DNA of 20,419 nt from the NCBI GenBank assembly GCA_017633835.1, contig JAGBOP010000001.1:1-20419 (forward strand). The letters run 5' to 3'. The notes below the pieces were generated by a model, which was not told where the DNA came from, ran no database searches, and saw nothing but the letters and a program-made list of their open reading frames with translations. Every line of letters starts with the position of its first letter. Positions within the stretch are counted from its first letter, which is position 1. The stretch is from a bacterium. GTDB taxonomy: Bacteria > Bacillota_I > Bacilli_A > Mycoplasmatales > Mycoplasmoidaceae. Of the stretch, positions 1-9,589 are shown piece by piece. The position numbers and the translations under genes are program-made.

Positions 1-63
1 TCATCCGCGATTTACGCTCTAATTATTGCGATTTTGTTAATTTTCGTTGCTCCATCTCTATAG
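1..63 (+). CDS. atpE: ATP synthase subunit c, first copy (3' end only)
   Basis: Only the last 20 codons are inside the window, ending in TAG at 61-63. They read SSAIYALIIAILLIFVAPSL, the end of the second transmembrane helix of an Fo c subunit. This stretch matches almost residue for residue the end of the complete c-subunit gene that follows (SSAIYALIISILLIFVTGAF), so two c genes lie in tandem. The ion-binding glutamate would be just left of the edge, but the conserved tyrosine is visible. The two copies differ at many third codon positions and in the last residues, so this is not a very recent exact duplication. How long the copy is, and whether it is intact, cannot be seen. Confidence 0.85.
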   Translation, partial: SSAIYALIIAILLIFVAPSL

Positions 64-112
64 ACCATTTCGTTTGCAATTATTTTTGATACCAAATTGA
101 AAGGATATAGAC

Positions 113-496
113 ATGACAACATTTATTGATTTATTAACAAATTTATCTGATCTACCAGATAAGGTTTCGCAAGTAGCAGATGCCCACAGTGCAATTCACT
201 CTGCACTAGTAGGAACTAGTTCAACATTAGCAACTACTGCTTCAACTTCTTCCAGTTTATTTACCCCTGGATTTGGAGCAGGTATTGGTGCAGGATGTGC
301 CATGTTAGGTGCAACCGGGGTTGGGATTGGTCAAGGTTATACTGCTGGGGAAGCAGTTGAAGGTCTTGCCCGCAACCCAAAGATGGAATCAAAGATTCGG
401 ATGATGATGTTAATTGGGGCTGCGATTGCCGAATCATCAGCAATTTACGCTTTGATTATTTCGATTCTGTTAATCTTTGTTACTGGTGCATTTTAA
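113..496 (+). CDS. atpE: ATP synthase subunit c, second copy, with long N-terminal extension
   Basis: This is the Fo c subunit that forms the rotating ring carrying ions across the membrane. The start ATG follows AAAGGAT at 6 bases. The protein has 127 residues; c subunits usually have about 70-100. Residues 1-53 form a Ser/Thr-rich extension. Helix 1 runs about 54-86 and contains GQGY and the polar-loop motif ARNP (86-89). Helix 2 runs about 97-124 and contains the ion-binding carboxylate Glu107 in AESSAIY. Gln74, Glu107, Ser108 and Tyr112 sit where the sodium ligands lie in Na+-type c rings such as that of Ilyobacter, so sodium coupling is possible but inferred. It follows another c gene and precedes atpF by 24 bases. 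Confidence 0.93.
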   Translation: MTTFIDLLTNLSDLPDKVSQVADAHSAIHSALVGTSSTLATTASTSSSLFTPGFGAGIGAGCAMLGATGVGIGQGYTAGEAVEGLARNPKMESKIRMMMLIGAAIAESSAIYALIISILLIFVTGAF

Positions 497-520
497 ACTT
501 GCTGGTGCGAGGAACAGGTT

Positions 521-1954
521 ATGTGAAGAAAAAACAAACCTCAGGCGGAAATTAGCAACCTTGATGATCCTAAACAATTGCCTGATTCATTAACGGACCT
601 AATTGATGCTGAATTAAGTGTAAATAAAGTTGGAATGGATGGTAACATCTTTCTAAGTGATAAATTATCTGAAGACATTAACGCCGTGTTAGACGGGAAT
701 GTTGCTGCTACTTACCATTCCAAGGTTCTTGATAAACCAATTACCTTGATTGGTTATTATGAACCACAATTTAAAGACATGAACAAAGACTTTGCTGCTA
801 ACAGTAAAGAACTTAGTTTAGAAGAACGTAAACAACAAATTGAACACGTTTACTTCTCGATGCCTTTAAGCAATACGAAGAAAAAGAAAAAGGCCAAACA
901 TGATCTTGGTGTGGACATGAAATCCCCCATTAGTGACGAAGACTTCCAAAAAGGAGTCAAAGTCCTAGAAGGAATTTTGGACCGCAAAAGCATGAACAGT
1001 GAAGGTTACATTTTCTTAACGGAAAATGAACGGGATGAACTTGGTAAAGAATTTTTATTAAAAGTGCACCACGTAGAACTTCCTGATTATGCATTTAAGA
1101 TTGCAATCGGTGGGGTTAAACCAGAAGTAGAAACCGAAATGGAACGCCGGTATGCTGATTATAGTTTTGACCAACTAACTAAATACAAAGATCTTAATAC
1201 GATTGTTTATCCAATTTGACCAAACCAAAAGGTTGAAGGGGCTGAATACAAAATGGGTATTCAAAAATTGGATAAAAAGAAACTTCCACTCTTCTTCTGA
1301 TTTTTAATTTCCGGAATTTGCTTTGCAGCGGCAATTTGCATTATTATTTGAATCTTTGGCTTTGTGGTAAACGGAGCTGAAAATGGATCCATCTTATATA
1401 ATACTAGTCCTCCAGTTGATGGGGCTTTAGTTATTCAATCACTATTCCCTAACGCTTGAACATTCTTAAGCCATATTGCTGCTTCGATTACGATTTTTGC
1501 CTTCTTGTTCTACTTTGGATGGCGACCAGTCAAATCAGCCATTGAAAAACGGGAAAACTACATTGCTTCTCAAATTAGTAATGCCGAACGTTTAAACAAA
1601 GAAGCTGACATTAAGATGGAATACGTCACTCAACAAGCAGCCATTGTTTATGCTAAGTCCAATGAAATGATGGAAAACGTCACTCGGACTTACAACTTAA
1701 AGATGGAAGAAGCTGATAAAAAGGCTAAGGAAGAAAAAGAAATCATCTTGAAGAATGCCCATGATGATGCCGAAAAGATTCATGCCAGCATGCAAAGCCA
1801 AATTAACAAAGAAATAGCAAGTAATTCAATCATGATCGCTAGCGAATTGTTAAAACGTAACATTTCTAATGACGATAACGAACAATTCGTTAATGATTTC
1901 ATTAACAATATCAGTCACAATAATTCCAACAACTCTACTGAACCAAATAATTAG
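521..1954 (+). CDS. atpF: ATP synthase subunit b fused to a novel N-terminal domain
   Basis: One open frame of 477 codons (TGA as Trp) starts at ATG 521, which GAGGAAC precedes. Residues 245-477 are a b subunit, the peripheral stator stalk. A first hydrophobic helix (about 255-283) follows KLDKKK. A short polar loop leads to the canonical b membrane helix (about 313-332, ending FGWRPV), and a long charged coiled coil runs from about 338 to 450. Residues 1-244 are not a domain I recognise; they are soluble, charged, and seem to hold two copies of one motif (about 27-115 and 148-231, each with G-x-IFL). The extra helix would put the N-terminal domain in the cytosol while keeping normal b topology. 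ATG 1253 (Met245) could be an internal start, but no stop codon separates the two parts. Confidence 0.82.
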
Positions 1955-1960
1955 TTTATT

Positions 1961-2515
1961 ATGGTAAACGAAAAAAAAGTAAGCGAAGCGTTAGCATCAG
2001 CCATGATTAGTTTAGCTCACGATGACCACCAAGTTCCATTACTTTACCAAGACATTTCTTGGTTAAAGCAATTTAACGAAAATGATCATTGTTTGGTTGA
2101 TTTTTTGGTTAATCCTTGAATTGAAAAATCCCAAAAAATTAATGACATTATGAAACTAAAATCCTGTTTTAACTATGACAAAACAGTAAATTGACTGGCA
2201 ATTATGGTGCAAGGTAATGTCGCTTATTTTTTTGATAAATCATTGAATTTTTTGCTACGAGCATTAGAAGCCGAATTAGGAATCGTTAGTTTGAAGATCT
2301 ATAGTGCTTTTCCTTTAACCCAAGCACAAGTTGTTAAAATTACTACTGCAATTAAAAATAATCCACAATTATTACCAAGTAACTTTAAGGAACTACGTTC
2401 CCAATGCGTAGTTGATCCAAGTCTCATTGGGGGAATTAAAGTCGAAATTAACTCGAAGGTCATTGATAACACTATTTTCGAAAAATTACGACAATTACAA
2501 TCATTTGCTAGATAA
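1961..2515 (+). CDS. atpH: ATP synthase subunit delta
   Basis: This is the F1 delta subunit, which joins the b stalk to the top of the alpha/beta hexamer. The protein has 184 residues, a normal length for the family. Its position between atpF (6 bases upstream) and atpA (38 bases downstream) is the standard one. The N-terminal half is helical (SEALASAMISLAHDD). The C-terminal half has the typical ending: VSLKIYSAFPLTQAQ, then DPSLIGGIKVEINSKVID and FEKLRQLQ, the most conserved delta segment. Two TGA codons encode Trp in the first 81 codons, so a standard-code reading would wrongly begin near 2204. No good ribosome-binding site lies in the 6-base gap, so translation is probably coupled to atpF. 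Confidence 0.93.
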
Positions 2516-2553
2516 ATGATTGACATACATTTAAGAAAAGGAAATTTAAAATT

Positions 2554-4113
2554 ATGGGTGCAATTGATTTAAGTCAGTTCTCATCAATTTTGAAAGAACA
2601 AATTAAGAGCTTCTCCACGCAGGTGCAAGCATCCGAAAACGGGAAAGTAATTAGTATCGGTGATGGAATTGCATATGCCAGCGGCCTTGATAATGCGATG
2701 CTGGACGAACTTGTAGTTTTCGAAAACGGTACAGTCGGAATGATTTTGAACCTAGAAGCTGATTTCGTCGGAATTATTTTGTTTGGTCCTTACAACGATA
2801 TTACTGAAGGTCAAACCGTAAAACGTACCAAGCGGGTTATGGAAACCGCTGTTGGAGACGCCATGTTAGGTCGGGTTGTTAACGCCATTGGAATGCCAAT
2901 TGATGGAGCAGGTCCTATTAATGCTGCTGAATACCGACCAGTTGAAAAAATTGCTCCAGGGGTTATGACTCGTAAGAGTGTTGATGTCCCATTAGCAACT
3001 GGTATTTTAACCATTGATGCAATGATTCCAATTGGCCGTGGTCAACGGGAATTAATCATTGGTGACCGGCAAACGGGGAAAACTTCGATTGCCATTGATA
3101 CCATCTTAAACCAAAAAGGTAAAGATGTTTACTGTGTTTATGTGGCAATTGGACAAAAGAACTCTTCGATTGTGCAAGTTTGTGAACAATTAAAGAATGC
3201 GGGAGCGATGGAATATTCATGCGTGGTGTCTGCTAGTGCTAGTGACTTACCAGCCTTAAAATATTTGGCACCATACACTGGTGTTACCATTGCTGAATAT
3301 TGATTAAGCAAAGGTAAAGATGTTTTAATCATTTATGATGACTTATCTAAGCATGCAGTTGCTTATCGGACTATTTCCTTACTATTAAGAAGACCCCCTG
3401 GTCGGGAAGCTTATCCTGGTGATGTCTTCTATTTACACTCAAGATTACTAGAACGAGCATGCCGATTAGACAAGAAATATGGGGGAGGTAGTATTACTGC
3501 TTTACCAATTATTGAAACCCAAGCAGGTGATATTGCTGCTTACATTCCAACTAACGTTATTTCCATTACTGATGGTCAAATTTTTACCCAAACGAAATTA
3601 TTCAACTCTGGTCAACGCCCCGCAATTGATGCTGGTTTTAGTGTTTCGCGGGTTGGGGGAAGTGCTCAAATTAAAGCCGTTAAACAAGGAGCAAGTAGTT
3701 TAAAACTACAACTAGCTCAATACCGTGAACTTGAAGCATTCAGTCAATTTAGTAGTGACCTTGATCCTGAAACCAAGCGGACGCTAGAATTAGGAAAGCG
3801 GATTATGCAAGTACTTCGCCAACCAAACAACCACCCTTATTCCCAAATTGATGAAGCCATCATCTTATTAAACGTTAAGATGAAATTCATTAAGTGAATT
3901 CCAGTGGAAAAAGTGCTTGACTATAAGAATGGTTTAGTAAATTATTTTGCTACTTCCGACTTACGCAAGCAACTTGAAGAAAAGAAAGCCTTTGATGATA
4001 ATTTAACCAAGGCATTTGAAGAAAAGTTTAAAGAATACACTCGCCAATTCATTAGCAGTCTCAAAGACTATAAAGCTAGTGATTATGGGGACGTACGTGA
4101 ATTAGGCATGTAA
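2554..4113 (+). CDS. atpA: ATP synthase F1 subunit alpha
   Basis: This is the non-catalytic nucleotide-binding subunit of F1. The protein has 519 residues, close to the usual 500-515. The P-loop GDRQTGKT is at residues 170-177, the expected place. Other family marks are [14 protein letters not shown] near residue 36, [28 protein letters not shown] ahead of the P-loop region, [25 protein letters not shown] (the alpha signature area), and [13 protein letters not shown]. The start ATG follows AAAAGGAAA at 10 bases. TGA codons at 3301 and 3895 encode Trp. It is followed by atpG after a single base. Confidence 0.97.
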
Positions 4114-4114
4114 G

Positions 4115-4968
4115 ATGGAATCATTACAATCAATTAAACGACGCATGCAGTCGGTGCAAAAAACCAGTAAGATTACTGCGGCCATGAAGTTGGTTTCCAT
4201 CGTTAAGCTAAAACACTCCCGTGATCAATTCAACAAAATTCAAGATTATTACAAGGAATTTTATTCCATTGTTTCTGCAATTTTAAACAGCGTGGAAGAT
4301 TTAACTTTTATGAATCCGGTTGATAAAAACGCAGGAACATTATACATTGTCATTAATTCTTCGCTTGGTCTTTGTGGAGCATATAACAACAACGTAAACA
4401 AGATGATTAATGCTCAACTAAAGCCTAAAGATAAATTAATTTTGATTGGTAAAAAAGCCTTTAGTTTTTATCGTAATCATAACCATGCTTCCCAAATCAT
4501 GAGTCAAATTGATTTAGCAGATAACCAAATTAATTTGAACGAAGTGCAAGCCATTGGGGATGTAGCATTAAATGACTACAAAGAAGGCAAAGTTAGTAAA
4601 GTGGTAATTGCTTATACTAAGTTCATTAATGCCATGACGTTTGAAGCAAATACTGTGCAATTACTACCAATCGATAAAGAATTAATGGTGAAGAAAATTG
4701 CTTCCAAGTTGAACCTTGGTCGGGTGGAATTCTTACCTGATGAAAACGAACTAGTAAATGCATTAATTCCTTCATATTTATATACATTTGTGTATGGAGC
4801 ATTATTGGAATCCAAAGTTTGTGAATTTGCTTCCAGACGGAATGCCATGGATACTGCTACCAATAACGCAAATGATCTATCAGAAAAATACTTGCTTGAC
4901 TTCAACAAGATGCGGCAAGCTAAGATTACTGAAGATTTAATTGAAATGATGGGAGGAGGTAACCGATA

Positions 4969-4969
<1 letters not shown>
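4115..4969 (+). CDS. atpG: ATP synthase F1 subunit gamma
   Basis: This is the central rotor shaft of F1. The protein has 284 residues, a normal length. The N-terminal helix SIKRRMQSVQKTSKITAAMK and the C-terminal helix SRRNAMDTATNNANDLSEKY, ending in RQAKITEDLIEMMGG, are the two halves of the coiled coil that turns inside the alpha/beta hexamer, and both are highly conserved. The middle part holds the usual SLGLCGAYNNNVNK. It starts one base after the atpA stop, and its own stop overlaps the atpD start as TAATG, so translational coupling is likely. Confidence 0.97.
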
Positions 4970-6639
<1,670 letters not shown>

Positions 6640-6654
6640 TTAAGGGATAAAATC

Positions 6655-7107
6655 ATGGCTGTTGATACAGCAAAAGAAAACCTTTATTTAAAGATCATCA
6701 CCACTGAAGGCATTAAGTTTAGTGATTACGTTCGGATTGCTACCATTGAAACCAAAGTTGATGGTTTTGAAGGATTTATGCGTAAGCACTTACCAATGGT
6801 TGCAGAAGTTACCCTTGGCCAATGTGCGATCACTGATTTAAGCGGCAAGAAACGAATTGCTGTTTTGGCGGGGGGATTTTTATACAACGATGGGGAACAA
6901 CTAAAAATTCTTACTCCCTACTTTGAATTCAATGATAAAGTGATTCGCCAAGACGTTGTAAATAAGATTAATGATCTTGAAAAGGAAATCAAGTCAGAAA
7001 AAAATCCTAACAAATTAAATACCTTAAAAGTTAGCTTAAAGAACGAAAAAGATAAACTAACTGCCATTGACAATTACTACATTAAAAATCAAAAAGCATT
7101 GGCATAA
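6655..7107 (+). CDS. atpC: ATP synthase F1 subunit epsilon
   Basis: This is the regulatory rotor subunit that contacts gamma and the c ring. The protein has 150 residues, slightly longer than the usual 130-140. An N-terminal beta-sandwich contains GFEGFMRKHLPMVAEVTLG (the family's GxxGxLPxHxP region) and AVLAGGFLYND (the usual GG-x-hydrophobic strand). A C-terminal lysine-rich helical hairpin starts near residue 100 (NDLEKEIKSEKNPNKL). AAGGGAT lies 7 bases before the ATG. It is the last gene of the operon; a strong terminator follows 15 bases after the stop. Confidence 0.93.
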   Translation: MAVDTAKENLYLKIITTEGIKFSDYVRIATIETKVDGFEGFMRKHLPMVAEVTLGQCAITDLSGKKRIAVLAGGFLYNDGEQLKILTPYFEFNDKVIRQDVVNKINDLEKEIKSEKNPNKLNTLKVSLKNEKDKLTAIDNYYIKNQKALA

Positions 7108-7122
7108 AATTAACAAGAAATT

Positions 7123-7160
7123 AAAAATATTCTCACTTATAAAAATGAGAATATTTTTTT
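7123..7160 (+). terminator. Intrinsic terminator of the atp operon
   Basis: The arms AAAAATATTCTCA (7123-7135) and TGAGAATATTTTT (7146-7158) pair perfectly around a 10-base loop, and a T-run follows. It separates the ATP synthase operon from rnpB. Confidence 0.85.
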
Positions 7161-7194
7161 ATTATAAAAATCTTATTTTTATGTAAAAATGGTG

Positions 7195-7200
7195 TAAGAT
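7195..7200 (+). promoter_or_regulatory. Possible -10 box of rnpB
   Basis: TAAGAT sits 7 bases before the inferred 5' end of the RNase P RNA, inside TGTAAGATAATT. I see no convincing -35 hexamer, which is common in mycoplasmas. The call is weak and rests on position. Confidence 0.35.
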
Positions 7201-7207
7201 AATTAAC

Positions 7208-7580
7208 GTAGACGGTTAATCGCTGAGGCTTATAACCTTAGAGGAAAGTCCATGCTTGCATAAGCTGAAACGCTTATAAATGATTGTGTAGTCTATAAGA
7301 AATCAAGGACTAGCATGATTAATTAGGTCATGACGACGAAATAATTGCTAAAGTAGGCAAACATCCTGTGCTTACCATGCAGTCATTTCATAAAGTGCCA
7401 CAGAGACGAGTTTTTTAGAAATAAAAAAGTGAAACGTTGGTAAACTCCACAAGCAAGAAACCTAAATTATGGTAAGGGAATTATTAACTTACAATAACAA
7501 TAAGTTAATGGGTAATGTAACAATTACAGATAAATGATTAACGCCTTTAAAAAAGGTACAGAACATGGCTTATAGTCTAC
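7208..7580 (+). ncRNA. rnpB: RNase P RNA
   Basis: This is the catalytic RNA that removes 5' leaders from tRNA precursors. Conserved blocks appear in the right order: GAGGAAAGTCCATGCT near the 5' end (7241-7256), CACAGAGACGAG in the middle (7399-7410), GTGAAACG followed by GGTAAACTCCAC, then AGCAAGAAACC, and ACAGAACATGGCTTATAG at the 3' end. The ends pair: GTAGAC (7208-7213) with GTCTAC (7575-7580), helix P1, which I used to set the boundaries. The length of about 373 bases fits low-GC Gram-positive (type B) RNase P RNAs. The exact ends may differ by a few bases. Confidence 0.95.
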
Positions 7581-7695
7581 ATAATCTAATTATTTGATCT
7601 AAAATCCTTTTCTAAAGAGGACAGTTGCGGAGTTTTTTAATTTTTCCTTCGCAATTGTGTCATTAGTTTATTTAAGATTTTTATTAATGTTTTTT

Positions 7696-7731
7696 CCTTA
7701 ATAATTATTACTCAGGTTATTAAGGTTTTTT
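7696..7731 (+). terminator. Intrinsic terminator downstream of rnpB
   Basis: CCTTAATAA (7696-7704) pairs perfectly with TTATTAAGG (7717-7725), and six T bases follow. It is the first good plus-strand terminator after rnpB and would give the precursor a ~150-base 3' trailer. Confidence 0.75.
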
Positions 7732-7748
7732 AAAGTTTTGTTTGTTTC

Positions 7749-7782
7749 ATATTTGCTTATCTCCTTTCGGTAACGCAAATAT
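7749..7782 (-). promoter_or_regulatory. Hairpin with GAAA tetraloop enclosing a ribosome-binding site
   Basis: On the minus strand ATATTTGC pairs with GCAAATAT, then TTA with TAA and CC with GG, closing on a GAAA loop. There is one bulged G on the 5' side and a bulged AGA on the 3' side. The total is 13 pairs. The 3' arm contains GGAG and runs into the ATG of a 6-codon frame (MKQTKL, 7730-7750), so the hairpin would hide that start site. The GNRA-type loop with bulges suggests a functional RNA on this strand, but no homology is known to me. Confidence 0.45.
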
Positions 7783-7885
7783 TACTTAATGGTTTACTTG
7801 ACATTAAATAATATTGTGAAACCTCTTAACTTCGTTATTAGCTAATTAGTGCTATTAGTTGATAATGCTTTTCATTTCATGTTTA

Positions 7886-7922
7886 ATAAATTAACTTAAG
7901 TTGCTGAATTAAGTTAATTTAT
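7886..7922. repeat. Perfect 14-bp inverted repeat, not a terminator
   Basis: ATAAATTAACTTAA (7886-7899) and TTAAGTTAATTTAT (7909-7922) are exact reverse complements around a 9-base loop. No T-run follows on either strand. On the minus strand it comes directly after GGGGGTG. It may be an RNA hairpin or a protein-binding palindrome. Confidence 0.6.
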
Positions 7923-8259
7923 CACCCCCTTTTAGTTTTAAAAATCGTCGCATTATTATTTTTAAATATTCGTTATTGTTTTAAAGTTTAAGTATTTATT
8001 CTTGAATTTTTTCATTCTCAAGAATTATCCTCCTTAAATTTGTAAACATCGTTTAAAATCTCTTGCTTTTGTTTTCAAAGAAAACTTTCTATGCTTTTTG
8101 TTTAATCAGTTTAGTAGTGCAAGATACTAAATTGAGTAGCATTGTATTTTAAACTCCTTTATCATTATTAAGCCTCTATATTTTTCATATTTTGATTCCT
8201 TTTCCATTTTTATTTATAAAAAAATATAACTAGTTATATGAATTTTTACCATTATTATT

Positions 8260-8297
8260 AAAAAAATAATTGCACCAAATATGCAATTATTTTTTTT
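8260..8297 (-). terminator. Bidirectional terminator after pepP
   Basis: AAAAAAATAATTGCA (8260-8274) and TGCAATTATTTTTTT (8282-8296) pair perfectly around a 7-base loop, with T-runs in both directions. On the minus strand it ends the rpmG-pepP unit 20 bases after the stop. On the plus strand it could end any transcript of the preceding gene-less stretch. Confidence 0.85.
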
Positions 8298-8316
8298 ATG
8301 TTCTTTTTACAACTAA

Positions 8317-9387
8317 TTACTTTTCGTTATTGAATAGATTCTTGGTTGCTTTACCAGTGATAATGATTGGTTTATCATCAGTAACAATCAAAGTATCTTC
8401 AATGCGAACTCCACCAACTCCTGGAATGTAAATTCCTGGTTCCACGGTACATACTTCGTTTGCTTTTAGTACTTCAGTAGCGTGGGGAGATACATATGGA
8501 AGTTCGTGTACTTCAAGACCAACTCCGTGACCAGTTGAGTGGGTGAAGTATCCTTTAAATGGACTGTGGTTATCGATGTAATCACGTGATTGAGCATCAA
8601 CATATTCACCAGTAACTCCAGCTTTCGTAGCTTCAATACCACGGCGTTGTGATTCAAATACGGTGTCGTAAATTTGTTTTAGTTTTGGATCATTTAGATG
8701 ATCACCTAGTGCAAAGGTGCGAGTGATATCAGAGCAGTAATAATCATAAATACAACCAATATCAACCGTTACTAAATTGCCTTCTTCAAGCACGGTGTCA
8801 TCAGGAGCGTGGTGCGGAATTGCTCCGTTCTTACCAGTAGCAACAATTAAATCAAAAGAATTACCAGTTGCTCCTAATTCCAACATGTGAATAGCAATCA
8901 TGGTTGCAACTTCTTTTTCGGTTTTACCAATGATTGGTTGAGTACGAATTCAGTTAATGGTAACTGCCCCAATTTCAGCAGCTTTCTTTAAAGCATTTAG
9001 AGCTTTTTCATCTTTAACAATTCTTCACCGACGGGAAATTACTCCACTAATTGAACAACCAAAATAAGTTTGGTATCGAGTAAATTCTTCGTAAGTGCAG
9101 TATTCACTTTCAACTAACAATTTGTTAATTTTTAGTTCGTGAATAACGTCAACTAAATCGCTAAAGCGTTTTAGTAATAATACTTTGCAGTTGGTTACTT
9201 TAACTTTGGCTGCTTCGTAATATCTTGCGTCAATGACAAGATATGCTTTTTCCTTCGTTACAATTACGTAACCAGCAGTGCTGTGAAAACCAGTGAATCA
9301 ATACCGGTTGTATTCACTGTTAATTAGAGCAGCATCTGCTCCTAAACTGCAAACATCTTGTTTAACAATTTCAAAGGTGCTTAGCAT
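8317..9387 (-). CDS. pepP: M24 metallopeptidase, Xaa-Pro aminopeptidase type
   Basis: This enzyme removes an N-terminal residue preceding proline, helping to recycle peptides in the cytosol. The protein has 356 residues, normal for the two-domain short form. Residues 1 to about 125 are the creatinase-like N-terminal domain. The rest is the M24 'pita-bread' domain with all metal ligands visible: VTVDIG and SDITRTF (two Asp), STGHGVGLEVHE (His), VCTVEPGIY (Glu) and VRIEDTLIV (Glu). IPHHAP supplies the substrate-side histidine. Three TGA codons encode Trp in the N-terminal domain, so a standard-code reading loses its first ~160 residues. It starts 2 bases after the rpmG stop and is cotranscribed with it. 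Met aminopeptidase is less likely because of the creatinase-like domain. Confidence 0.93.
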
Positions 9388-9389
9388 AA

Positions 9390-9551
9390 TTATTTCTTCT
9401 TTAATTCTTTGTGTTCAGTTGTTGCTTGACAATTATTGCAGTACTTGTTTAAACTTAATTTATCAGGATGCTTCTTGGCATTTTTATTAGTTACATAATT
9501 GATATTTTTACACTTCGTGCATTGTAATTGCACACTATTTTTTGCATTCAT
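9390..9551 (-). CDS. rpmG: 50S ribosomal protein L33
   Basis: This is a small zinc-ribbon protein of the large ribosomal subunit. The protein has 53 residues, typical for L33. Two Cys pairs, CTKC and CNNC, form the zinc site, and NYVTNKNAKKHPDKLSLNKY between them is the family core. The C terminus TTEHKELKKK matches the usual 'H-KE-K' ending. AGGA lies 8 bases before the ATG. It is the first gene of a two-gene unit with pepP. Mollicutes often carry more than one L33 copy; this one keeps its zinc cysteines. Confidence 0.95.
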   Translation of the reverse strand: MNAKNSVQLQCTKCKNINYVTNKNAKKHPDKLSLNKYCNNCQATTEHKELKKK

Positions 9552-9583
9552 TTTATCGTCCTATTCTTTAAAGTTAATCTAAA

Positions 9584-9589
9584 ATTATA
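9584..9589 (-). promoter_or_regulatory. -10 box for rpmG-pepP
   Basis: On the minus strand a consensus TATAAT lies 32 bases before the rpmG ATG. No clear -35 box is seen; the upstream sequence is AT-rich and holds a 12-mer (AACTAGTTATAT, 9616-9627) also present at 8228-8239. The rest of 9552-9710, the spacer to the divergent HAD gene, shows nothing else certain. Confidence 0.5.

Larger units (their letters stand above)
7581..8259. other. Gene-less stretch rich in Shine-Dalgarno-like motifs and hairpins
   Basis: There is no open frame above 26 codons here on the minus strand, and I found none of note on the plus strand. Read on the minus strand, purine clusters recur every 40-125 bases: AAAAGGAA (near 8200), AAAGGAG (8154-8160), AAGGAGGA (8028-8035), AAAAGGGGG (7925-7933), AAGAGG (near 7825), GAAAGGAG (7761-7768) and AAGGAAAA (near 7697 and 7648). 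Several precede tiny frames: MLLNLVSCTTKLIKQKA (8089-8142), MKKFKNKYLNFKTITNI (7962-8015) and MKQTKL (7730-7750). Read on the plus strand, the same sites are C/T-rich anti-Shine-Dalgarno motifs. It could hold a structured small RNA, micro-peptides or decayed sequence; I cannot decide. Confidence 0.5.

Noticed and set aside
1253..1954. An independent atpF gene starting at ATG 1253
   Set aside because: The frame is open upstream to ATG 521 once TGA is read as Trp, with no stop between them, and a better ribosome-binding site precedes 521. An internal start remains possible but is not needed.
3301..3303. Premature stop in atpA (TGA), with similar cases in dinB, atpH, grpE and pepP
   Set aside because: TGA replaces tryptophan in conserved positions in many genes, and the frames continue with family motifs. 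This is genetic code 4, not pseudogenes.
7798..7803. Perfect TTGACA as a plus-strand -35 box
   Set aside because: No -10-like hexamer lies 15-19 bases downstream.
7581..8259. tmRNA or SRP RNA in the gene-less stretch
   Set aside because: I found no tRNA-like ends, tag-peptide frame or SRP GGAA-loop motif.
7155..8300. CRISPR array or mobile element in the AT-rich spacer
   Set aside because: There are no regularly spaced direct repeats, transposase frames or terminal inverted repeats with target duplications.
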